Assembly: GCA_016929205.1 (NCBI GenBank)
Contig: JAFGJF010000360.1
Span: forward strand, 1-7,067
Source: Anaerolineae bacterium
Lineage (GTDB): Bacteria > Chloroflexota > Anaerolineae > JAFGEY01
Direction: 5' to 3'
Length of the DNA stretch: 7,067 nt
Positions 1-4,763 of this stretch are shown piece by piece. The notes beneath the pieces are model-generated. The model ran no database searches and was not told where the DNA came from. It saw only the letters and a program-made list of their open reading frames with translations. How positions within the stretch are numbered: position 1 is the stretch's first letter; each line of letters opens with the position of its first letter. The translations under genes were made by a program, and so were the position numbers.

Positions 1-420
1 ACCCATGCACACCGGAGAGGCCCGTTCCAGAGCGGCATGGCCCAGCAGATGCTGGCGATCGAGGGTCACAAAATAGTCGACACGAGCGAGGACGGCAGCG
101 GCAAAAACCGAGGCATCGGGCGCATAGAGGATGTAATCATACCAGCGCTCGGCTTCTTCTCGCGCTGGCGTGGGCACGACGCGACACCGCGCGCGGTCGA
201 GTAAAAGCGCCAGGTGTCCCAGCACGTCCGGCGCTTTACGCCGCAGCGCACGTTCGATCTCGGCCAGGACCTGGGCGCTGATCACCAGGTCGATCAACCC
301 ACCCTCGGCCAATTTGTGCAGCATTCGCGCCCCGCCGGTATCGGAAAAAATGCCGGCAAAAAGCGCGCTGGCATCCAGAAAGAAACTAACTCTCGGAGGA
401 ACAGGATTCGTTGTAGACAC
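1..420 (-). CDS. PIN-domain toxin (VapC-like ribonuclease), 3' end outside window
   Basis: Probable endoribonuclease toxin of a type II toxin-antitoxin pair, acting in the cytoplasm. 140 residues are visible with no stop before the window edge; PIN toxins are usually about 130-150 residues, so little is missing. The frame starts at a GTG (418-420) inside the antitoxin gene, with GAGGAG 7 nt upstream; no ATG fits. The PIN acidic set is present: D16 in FFLDASALF, E54 in VLAEIERAL, D102 in APDASVFAAA and D121 in VTLDR. These are the usual Mg2+-binding positions of the family. The start lies 35 nt inside the end of the antitoxin gene, which suggests translational coupling. The family call is firm. 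That it is an active toxin, and its RNA target, are inference. Confidence 0.85.
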   Translation of the reverse strand, partial: MSTTNPVPPRVSFFLDASALFAGIFSDTGGARMLHKLAEGGLIDLVISAQVLAEIERALRRKAPDVLGHLALLLDRARCRVVPTPAREEAERWYDYILYAPDASVFAAAVLARVDYFVTLDRQHLLGHAALERASPVCMG

Positions 421-664
421 GATCTCGCTCCTCGCGCAGTGCGTGCAGCATCGACTCTAGTGTTTCGCCCTGCGCCTGCAGCGCCTCGCACACGCGGTCT
501 GCCAGCACGTCGATCTCGGAACGGGCCGGCGTAAGTACAAACGTGCCGCCCAGATCGAGCAGGGTCAGGCCATCGCCCTCCTGGATGTGGTAGCGGTCGC
601 GCAGAGGCTTGGGCAGCGTGATCGTGCCCCGTTTGGCGACTTGAACGGACAGGGTATCCACCAT
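386..664 (-). CDS. AbrB/MazE-fold antitoxin (VapB-like)
   Basis: 92-residue DNA-binding antitoxin. The N-terminal half (residues 5-47) is a swapped-hairpin AbrB/SpoVT domain: VAKRGTITLPKPLRDRYHIQ followed by EGDGLTLLD. This is the standard form that binds the operator as a dimer. The C-terminal half (about 50-92) is charged and helical (EALQAQGETLESMLHALREE), as expected for the segment that wraps and blocks the PIN toxin. The ATG at 662-664 has GGGAGAG upstream. It is the first gene of a two-gene unit with the overlapping PIN toxin, behind a consensus promoter at 724-752. In this family the antitoxin, alone or with toxin, represses its own promoter; the TGATCA cluster over the start site is the likely operator. 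Confidence 0.88.
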   Translation of the reverse strand: MVDTLSVQVAKRGTITLPKPLRDRYHIQEGDGLTLLDLGGTFVLTPARSEIDVLADRVCEALQAQGETLESMLHALREERDRVYNESCSSES

Positions 665-694
665 ACTTTCTCTCCCTTTGTTCTGACAATCAGC

Positions 695-721
695 TGATCA
701 GGTGATCAGGATATCTGATCA
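695..721 (-). promoter_or_regulatory. TGATCA repeat cluster, likely antitoxin operator
   Basis: TGATCA occurs three times, at 695-700, 703-708 and 716-721, with further GATC/CTGAT half copies around. The cluster covers the predicted transcription start (about 717) and the beginning of the leader of the toxin-antitoxin unit, so a protein bound here would block transcription. AbrB-type antitoxins usually autoregulate, so this is the best operator candidate; binding is inferred. Confidence 0.6.
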
Positions 722-723
722 TC

Positions 724-752
724 AGTATATCCGATCTCGTCGCCTGTGTCAA
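724..752 (-). promoter_or_regulatory. Consensus promoter of the toxin-antitoxin unit
   Basis: On the minus strand, TTGACA (747-752) and TATACT (724-729) are separated by exactly 17 nt. Predicted start is near 717, leaving a leader of about 50 nt before the antitoxin ATG. Confidence 0.8.
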
Positions 753-826
753 GACAGCGTTGGGCCTCGCCCATTCTGGCACAAGCGGCACATGTCGCCT
801 CTGTAGCGCATCTTTCCTTTTCGTAC

Positions 827-832
827 TATAAT
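827..832 (+). promoter_or_regulatory. Candidate -10 box for the pRiA4b ORF-3-like gene
   Basis: A perfect TATAAT lies 59 nt upstream of the ATG at 892. No convincing -35 hexamer is found at 16-18 nt spacing, so this is either a weak or an activator-dependent promoter, or a chance match. Confidence 0.4.
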
Positions 833-891
833 CATCAACGACACAATCCTGAAAATCCTGACACCTGTTTATTCACAGAAAGGAGAGCACC

Positions 892-1443
892 ATGTCCGCC
901 GTTTCGATTTACCAGATCAAGATCACCTTGAGCGGCAGCAAGCCACCGATCTGGCGACGCGTTCTCGTGCGCGGCGACACCACGCTGGGCAAACTGCACG
1001 ACATCATCCAGGCAGTGATGGGCTGGCTTGATTATCACCTGCACCTGTTCACCATAGATGGGGTGCACTTTGGCGTCCCGTCGCCGGACGACTGGGAGCC
1101 GGTGCTGGACGAGCGCAAGATCAGGCTCGATCGGATCGTGCCCGGCGAGGGAACCAAGTTCATCTACGAATACGACTTTGGCGACAGTTGGGATCACGTG
1201 CTGCTGGTGGAGAAAATCATGCCCTCGGAACAGGGCGTCGCCTACCCGGCGTGCATCAAAGGCCGGCGCGCCTGCCCGCCCGAGGACGTGGGTGGCATTT
1301 GGGGATATTATGGTTTCCTGGAAGCAATCCAGGATCCTGGCCACCCCGAACACGACGACTATCTGGAGTGGATCGGCGGCGAATTTGATCCCGAACGGTT
1401 CGACCTGGATGAAACCGATGCCGCCTTGCAGCGACTACGTTGA
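892..1443 (+). CDS. pRiA4b ORF-3-like family protein
   Basis: 183-residue soluble protein of the family named after ORF-3 of plasmid pRiA4b. Its molecular role is not established. Family hallmarks run the full length: YQIKITLSGSKPPIWRRVLV at the N-terminus (residues 6-25), TLGKLHDIIQAVMGW (31-45), HLHLFTIDGVHFG, then FIYEYDFGDSWDHVLLVEKI (about 89-108), and a C-terminal block with YPACIKGRRACPPEDVGG and GFLEAIQDPGHPEHDDYLEW. Two cysteines and several Asp/Glu/His in the last block are typical. The ATG at 892 has AGGAG 7 nt upstream. It is transcribed alone, divergently from the toxin-antitoxin unit. Family members often occur on mobile DNA or beside toxin-antitoxin genes, which fits the neighbour but proves nothing. 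Confidence 0.93.
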   Translation: MSAVSIYQIKITLSGSKPPIWRRVLVRGDTTLGKLHDIIQAVMGWLDYHLHLFTIDGVHFGVPSPDDWEPVLDERKIRLDRIVPGEGTKFIYEYDFGDSWDHVLLVEKIMPSEQGVAYPACIKGRRACPPEDVGGIWGYYGFLEAIQDPGHPEHDDYLEWIGGEFDPERFDLDETDAALQRLR

Positions 1444-1582
1444 GCCAAGGGACGCCGATCTCGCCGCGCCCAGGTAGATGCTTGTATACAAACTCATTCC
1501 CACCTGTTCCTGCGGCACATCCACACAAGTGGGTTCAGTGCCGGTCAGTAAGTACGAACTTGGACGGGCCCCCTGATCGCAA
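1444..1582. other. Intergenic stretch without a supported gene
   Basis: Between the pRiA4b ORF-3-like gene and the sulfatase promoter I see no credible coding frame, RNA gene or strong terminator hairpin. A short frame from 1478 to 1576 is discussed under rejected items. Confidence 0.5.
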
Positions 1583-1611
1583 TTGACAAACCATGATGAG
1601 TCGATTATACT
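1583..1611 (+). promoter_or_regulatory. Consensus promoter of the sulfatase gene
   Basis: TTGACA (1583-1588) and TATACT (1606-1611) with a 17-nt spacer; predicted start near 1618, about 70 nt before the ATG at 1688. This placement also shows that the longer open frame beginning at the TTG of the -35 box is not the protein start. Confidence 0.8.
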
Positions 1612-1687
1612 CACCAGGTACTGCACCACACCACGCACACACGGGTTAGCTTACAAGAAGACAATTGCACGTTTGAAGGGAGAAATT

Positions 1688-3100
1688 ATGCGCACCCTAC
1701 AGCCAAGCCGCCCCAACATCCTCTTTTTCTTTACCGATGACCAGCGCTTTGACACGCTCGGGGCGCTGGGAAACCAGGCCATCTCGACGCCGACCATGGA
1801 TTCGTGGATCCACCAGGGCACGACCTTTACCCACGCCCACATCATGGGCGGCACGTCAGGCGCGGTGTGCATGCCCAGCCGGGCGATGTTGATGACCGGG
1901 CGCACACTGTTTCACCTCGAACGGGAAGGACAAGCCATCCCCGCCGCGCACGTGCTGCTGGGAGAGACGCTGCGGCGAGCGGGGTATCGTACCTTTGGCA
2001 CGGGCAAGTGGCACAACGGCCCGCCATCGTACGCGCGCAGTTTCACCGACGGAGCCGAGATCTTTTTTGGGGGGATGGAGGATCATTGGAACGTGCCGGC
2101 CTGCGACTTTGACCCAACCGGCCGGTACGACCTGGCCTGCCCGATCGTCAAGGACCCATATTATTCCAACGAGGTCACCTACCGGCGCTGCGATCACGTC
2201 ACCGCCGGCAAACATTCGAGCGAGCTGTTTTGCGAGGCGGCGATCGACTTTTTGGACGGGTACGATGCCGGTGCGCCCTTTTTTATGTACCTGTCGTTTA
2301 TGGCCCCGCACGACCCACGCACGATGCCCAAGACATACCTGGACATGTACGATCCGGACGCGATCGCCCTGCCGCCCAATTTTATGCCAGAGCACCCCTT
2401 TGACAATGGCGAGCTGAACGTGCGCGATGAAAAACTGGCCGCGTGGCCGCGCACGGAAACCGAGATCCGCCGCCACATCGCCGAGTATTATGCCATGATT
2501 ACCCACGCCGACGCCCAGATGGCACGAGTGATGGAAGCATTGACCAGAAACGGGCACGCCGGCAATACAATCGTCATTTTTGCCGGGGACAACGGGCTGG
2601 CTCTGGGTCAGCACGGTCTGATGGGCAAACAAAACATGTACGACCACAGCCTGCGCGTTCCCCTGGTCATGTGCGGCCCCGGCATCCCACAGGGCAAACA
2701 AAGCGATGCCTTTTGTTACCTGTTCGACATCTATCCCACGCTGTGCGATCTGATCGGCATCCCCATCCCCGGTACGGTCGAGGGTAAGAGCCTCGTTCCC
2801 GCTATGCGAAATAATGACCGGATCCGCGAGACGATGTATTTCGCCTACAGAGGTTTGCAGCGCTGCGTGCGTGACGAGCATTACAAGCTGATCGCCTACG
2901 CCGTCGACGGCAAACAGACAACACAGCTTTTTGACATCGAGCGCGATCCGTGGGAGTTGAACACTCTGGCCGGTGACAGCGGCTATGCGGAACAGGTAAG
3001 CCGTTTGAGTGCAGAATTGGTGCGCTGGCGGGATGAGCTGGATGACGAGGCCAGCCCGCACGGACAGCTATTTTGGAGAACGTATAGAGCTGAATCGTGA
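1688..3100 (+). CDS. Sulfatase (formylglycine-type, Cys subclass)
   Basis: 470-residue sulfatase of the alkaline-phosphatase-like superfamily, hydrolysing a sulfate ester of unknown substrate. N-terminal NILFFFTDDQRFDTLG supplies the metal-binding Asp pair (D17, D18). The signature CMPSRAMLMTGR (C61-R72) contains the Cys converted to formylglycine by FGE or by a radical-SAM enzyme encoded elsewhere. Other active-site features are GTGKWH (K107, H109), APHDPR (H208), and GDNG with LGQHGLMGK (D301, N302, H309, K314). No signal peptide or membrane segment is seen, so a cytoplasmic enzyme acting on an imported sulfated small molecule is likely. The ATG at 1688 is chosen for the AGGGAG 5 nt upstream and because the family core starts 9 residues later. 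It resembles iduronate/choline-sulfatase-like members; substrate is not readable. The same frame is open upstream to the promoter, which is not coding. Confidence 0.93.
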   Translation: MRTLQPSRPNILFFFTDDQRFDTLGALGNQAISTPTMDSWIHQGTTFTHAHIMGGTSGAVCMPSRAMLMTGRTLFHLEREGQAIPAAHVLLGETLRRAGYRTFGTGKWHNGPPSYARSFTDGAEIFFGGMEDHWNVPACDFDPTGRYDLACPIVKDPYYSNEVTYRRCDHVTAGKHSSELFCEAAIDFLDGYDAGAPFFMYLSFMAPHDPRTMPKTYLDMYDPDAIALPPNFMPEHPFDNGELNVRDEKLAAWPRTETEIRRHIAEYYAMITHADAQMARVMEALTRNGHAGNTIVIFAGDNGLALGQHGLMGKQNMYDHSLRVPLVMCGPGIPQGKQSDAFCYLFDIYPTLCDLIGIPIPGTVEGKSLVPAMRNNDRIRETMYFAYRGLQRCVRDEHYKLIAYAVDGKQTTQLFDIERDPWELNTLAGDSGYAEQVSRLSAELVRWRDELDDEASPHGQLFWRTYRAES

Positions 3101-3120
3101 TCCGGCACAACAAGCACGAC

Positions 3121-3154
3121 AAAAAAAACTAGCCCACACGTTGTGGGCTAGTTT
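3121..3154. terminator. Intrinsic terminator between converging transcripts
   Basis: A 13-bp perfect stem (3126-3138 pairing with 3142-3154, core CTAGCCCACA / TGTGGGCTAG) closes a 3-nt loop. Read on the minus strand it is followed by eight U (3121-3128), a strong rho-independent terminator for the redox operon. On the plus strand the tail is weaker (TTTGATCGTTT) but can serve the sulfatase, whose stop is at 3100. Confidence 0.9.
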
Positions 3155-3165
3155 GATCGTTTGAC

Positions 3166-3182
3166 GAGAACCACCGGTTCTC
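3166..3182 (-). promoter_or_regulatory. SECIS-like hairpin downstream of the FmdB-like UGA
   Basis: The mRNA forms GAGAACC-GGU-GGUUCUC, a perfect 7-bp stem with a GGU loop starting 24 nt after the UGA at 3199-3201. A G in the first two loop positions and a loop roughly 16-37 nt after UGA are the accepted features of bacterial SECIS elements. The stem overlaps the final stop codon (3181-3183), so protein coding does not explain it. No U-run follows in either direction, and the terminator is a separate hairpin. Confidence 0.7.
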
Positions 3183-3402
3183 AGTTGCGGCGAATCCCTC
3201 AACCGGAAGGGCCGCAGCCCGCCGCAGCGCTGCTTGCACCACTGCCGGCGCCGTTGGCAACCGAACAACAAACCGAGAGCGCCTTTTTTACGTCCTCTGC
3301 ACCGCACTGTGGGCATTGCAGATTTGTCTTGCGACGGCTCGAAAGGACCAGCTTTTCAAATTTGGCGCCGCAGTTCTGGCACACGTATTCAAAAATGGGC
3401 AT
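3181..3402 (-). CDS. FmdB-like zinc-ribbon protein with C-terminal selenocysteine (UGA read-through)
   Basis: 73 residues including a predicted selenocysteine. The N-terminus MPIFEYVCQNCGAKFEKL is the standard FmdB-family start; C8, C11, C30 and C33 form the zinc ribbon. Then come C45-C46 and a flexible Gly/Ala/Ser linker. The tail AAGCGPSG is followed by TGA (3199-3201), then GIRRN and a second TGA (3181-3183). FmdB-family tails often end in a CGxxGCG-like Cys cluster, so the UGA falls where a Cys would be expected (position 68). A SECIS-like hairpin follows at 3166-3182. AAGGAG lies 8 nt before the ATG; only 3 nt separate it from the previous gene. It is last in the operon. The function of these small FmdB proteins is not known; redox or metal handling is inferred. 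If UGA is not read through, a 67-residue protein ending at 3199 results. Confidence 0.75.
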
Positions 3403-3405
3403 CGC

Positions 3406-3744
3406 CTACGCTCCTTGCTCCTGCTGCAATTCTTCTCTCAACACACCCATTATCCCGTAAGCATCAACGTGACCGGCCATCACCGGTTTCTCGTTGACCA
3501 GGACCAATGGATACGGCCAATAACGCGCCTCTGCCTGTGCGACAACATCGGTAAAATCAGTACGAACCTCGGGTTTAGCCACATCATAATACTCGACGCT
3601 GACGCGATTGCCATAGACGCGCTCGATGTACCCCTTTACCAATTGTGTGGTCTCCGCCGAAGACCGGCGAGGGCCTCAACCCCGGGTACAAACTTCTGCC
3701 TGACTGTGTCCCAATACAACAACCTGTGCTAATGCTTCTGCCAT
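3406..3744 (-). CDS. YuzD-like thioredoxin-fold protein with in-frame UGA (predicted selenoprotein, CxxxU)
   Basis: 112 residues including predicted selenocysteine U23. The ATG at 3742-3744 has an excellent GGAGG 5 nt upstream. The frame gives QVVVLGHSQAEVCTRG, TGA (3676-3678), then GPRRSSAETTQLV and the rest of a small thioredoxin-like fold. That fold has a second strand SVEYYDVAK and a Y78-P79 (cis-Pro-like) motif before LVLVNEKPVMAGHVDAYG. From memory it resembles the YuzD/DUF1462 family, where a CxxC precedes a VNLPSSKET-like segment: U23 lines up with the second Cys, with the SS-x-ET spacing kept. The candidate pair is C19 and U23. A SECIS-like hairpin follows at 3649-3665. It is the third gene of the redox operon, 33 nt after the membrane thioredoxin. 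The truncated reading would be 22 residues, useless alone, while the downstream part is well conserved in style. Family name is moderate confidence; the UGA reading is stronger. Confidence 0.75.
3649..3665 (-). promoter_or_regulatory. SECIS-like hairpin downstream of the YuzD-like UGA
   Basis: The mRNA can fold as GGUC, bulged U, UC, loop GGCG, GA, GACC. The loop starts 18 nt after the UGA with two G first, and the upper stem has a bulged U. This closely parallels the E. coli fdhF SECIS layout. A competing fold (CGCCG/CGGCG with loop GUCUU) is also possible and would sit closer to the UGA. The element lies in coding sequence. Confidence 0.6.
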
Positions 3745-3777
3745 TCTATCCTCCACTATGCCACAAAACCCAATACT

Positions 3778-4194
3778 CTATTCATCCAATAATAGCTTGC
3801 TTGCGACCTCGACCGTGTGCTTGCGATCGGGTACGCCCACCTGCACATCCTGGACCTGCCCTACACCATCCAACACGAGCAAAGTAGGAATGCCGCGTAC
3901 GCCATATCGCTGTGCCGCTGCCCTGCCGATGTCGCTCCACACGTCCAGCCTGATCACCTCAATGCGATCGTGCAAGTCCTTTGCGATCCCATCCACGATG
4001 GGTTTTGCCACCAGGCAGGTGCTTCAAGTGTTGCCATAAAACTCGACCACAACGGGCTGCCCGGAAGCAATCGCGGTGTCGAACTCGTCCAGGGAGCCAA
4101 ATTTCGTGCCTTTGGTACGAAGCACCACAAAGGCCCCTACCAGGATCAGGAGCACGAACAGAAACAGCCCATTCTCGCGCACGAATGTTTTCAT
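3778..4194 (-). CDS. Membrane-anchored thioredoxin-like selenoprotein (UxxC) with in-frame UGA
   Basis: 138 residues including predicted selenocysteine U57. One N-terminal hydrophobic segment (about 9-25, GLFLFVLLILVGAFVVL) anchors a thioredoxin domain. The domain reads SGQPVVVEFYGNT, TGA (4024-4026), STC, LVAKPIVDGIAKDL, later VIRLDVWSD, and YGVRGIPTLLVLDG with the cis-Pro P103. The TGA sits exactly at the first Cys of the CxxC, giving U57-S-T-C60. Both sides are in the same frame and both are needed for the fold. A SECIS-like hairpin follows at 3988-4002. The ATG at 4192-4194 has GGTGG 5 nt upstream; a GTG at 4206 is an alternative. It starts 16 nt after the thioredoxin stop. The side of the membrane is unclear, since positive charges flank both ends. 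Likely a high-reactivity thiol/selenol reductase or peroxide/persulfide handling protein. Standard gene finders will split it into 4024-4206 and 3778-4011. Confidence 0.85.
3988..4002 (-). promoter_or_regulatory. SECIS-like hairpin downstream of the thioredoxin-like UGA
   Basis: The mRNA forms CCCAUC-GUG-GAUGGG, a perfect 6-bp stem with a 3-nt loop starting with G, 28 nt after the UGA (4024-4026). Distance, loop size and the leading G match the accepted bacterial SECIS rules. It lies in coding sequence, so selection on protein also acts here. Confidence 0.68.
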
Positions 4195-4210
4195 CCCAGC
4201 CACCACAAAC

Positions 4211-4537
4211 CTAGATGGCGTCGTCGATGAATTTGGCCAAATCGCCCTTGCCCTTCAGACCGACGCTTTTATCCAAAAGCTTGCCACCTTTGAACAAAAG
4301 CAGCGTAGGGATGCTCATGATCCCGTGCTGTCCCGGCGTCTTGGGGTTTTCATCCGTGTTCATTTTGTAAAAGGTAACCTTGCCCTCGTAATCCCCGGCC
4401 AATTCCTCGACAATTGGCGCCAGATTCCGGCAAGGAAAACACCACGGTGCCCAGAAATCAATCAGAACAGGCAGTTTGGATTCCAGAACCTTTGTTTGAA
4501 ACTCGTCATCCTGAAGATGCGCTACCAAGTCACTCAT
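4211..4537 (-). CDS. trxA: Thioredoxin with CFPC active site
   Basis: 108-residue cytoplasmic thioredoxin, the usual family length. LPVLIDFWAPWCFPCRNLAPIVEELA carries the active site C33-F34-P35-C36; F replaces the usual Gly of CGPC, which should change redox potential or partner choice. VTFYKMNTDENP and the cis-Pro P77 in SIPTLLLFKGGK are standard. The ATG at 4535-4537 is chosen because AAGGAG lies just upstream. A TTG 18 nt earlier overlaps that ribosome site and is rejected. First gene of a four-gene operon, followed by three UGA-containing genes, which makes it the likely conventional-thiol partner or reductant of the selenoproteins. A leader of about 170 nt separates it from its promoter near 4714-4742. 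The gene symbol is by family, as several trx copies per genome are common. Confidence 0.95.
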   Translation of the reverse strand: MSDLVAHLQDDEFQTKVLESKLPVLIDFWAPWCFPCRNLAPIVEELAGDYEGKVTFYKMNTDENPKTPGQHGIMSIPTLLLFKGGKLLDKSVGLKGKGDLAKFIDDAI

Positions 4538-4646
4538 ATTTTGCTCCTTTAGCAAGACCTTGACATATCTTTTTTGTAAACCAGGCTAACCTGCTTATTC
4601 CCCATTTTGGAGACAGTCCCCCTCTGAAATCACCCAGTCATACGGC

Positions 4647-4675
4647 TTGACAACATTCACATTCAAGTGTATACT
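4647..4675 (+). promoter_or_regulatory. Consensus promoter of the CsoR-family repressor gene
   Basis: TTGACA (4647-4652), 17-nt spacer, TATACT (4670-4675); predicted start near 4682, directly at the operator. It faces the redox-operon promoter, so the two transcripts begin about 25 nt inside each other. Confidence 0.8.
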
Positions 4676-4681
4676 ATCTAT

Positions 4682-4698
4682 ATACCCGTAGGGGGTAT
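4682..4698. promoter_or_regulatory. CsoR-type operator
   Basis: ATACCC (4682-4687) and GGGTAT (4693-4698) form a perfect inverted repeat around GTAGG. A G/C tract flanked by AT in a short palindrome is the known operator style of CsoR-family repressors. Another GGGTAT follows at 4699-4704, and an ATACCC half site (4729-4734) lies in the spacer of the minus-strand promoter. Located between the two face-to-face -10 boxes, one bound tetramer could silence both genes. Confidence 0.75.
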
Positions 4699-4713
4699 GG
4701 GTATCTGAGAGAC

Positions 4714-4742
4714 AGTATACCACACTTGATACCCTTTGTCAA
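4714..4742 (-). promoter_or_regulatory. Consensus promoter of the thioredoxin-selenoprotein operon
   Basis: On the minus strand TTGACA (4737-4742) and TATACT (4714-4719) with a 17-nt spacer; predicted start near 4707, leaving a leader of about 170 nt. The sequence CAAGTGT...TATACT...TCT is shared with the opposite promoter, making the region a large imperfect inverted repeat around the operator. Confidence 0.8.
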
Positions 4743-4763
4743 GTCACAAATGGGAGGAATACT

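Noticed and set aside
1478..1576. Short plus-strand frame with TCSCG and an in-frame TGA leading into the sulfatase frame
   Set aside because: No clear ribosome site, no recognised family, and the joined frame would run through the sulfatase promoter and leader. The sulfatase has its own well-placed ATG. No SECIS-like hairpin was evident after this TGA.
1583..1687. Longer sulfatase start at 1583
   Set aside because: The TTG is the -35 box of a perfect promoter; the ATG at 1688 has a proper ribosome site and fits the family start.
1856..3061. 401-residue minus-strand open frame
   Set aside because: It lies opposite the sulfatase, whose motifs are complete. The antisense protein has no recognisable domain and is a by-product of codon bias.
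3166..3182. Hairpin as part of the intrinsic terminator
   Set aside because: No U-run follows on either strand, and a complete separate terminator with eight U is at 3121-3154.
3181..4194. Explanation of the three in-frame TGA codons by an alternative genetic code (UGA as Trp or Gly)
   Set aside because: Other genes here end with TGA at the correct family length (pRiA4b ORF-3-like, sulfatase, HisKA protein, and the final FmdB stop), and Trp is encoded by TGG throughout.
3406..4194. Explanation of the split redox genes as pseudogenes or sequencing errors
   Set aside because: Three neighbouring genes each have only a TGA, never TAA, TAG or a frameshift. All have good ribosome sites, intact catalytic features and hairpins at SECIS distance. 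Error cannot be fully excluded without reads.
4538..4555. TTG start of thioredoxin six codons upstream
   Set aside because: The added codons contain the AAGGAG ribosome site of the ATG at 4535-4537.
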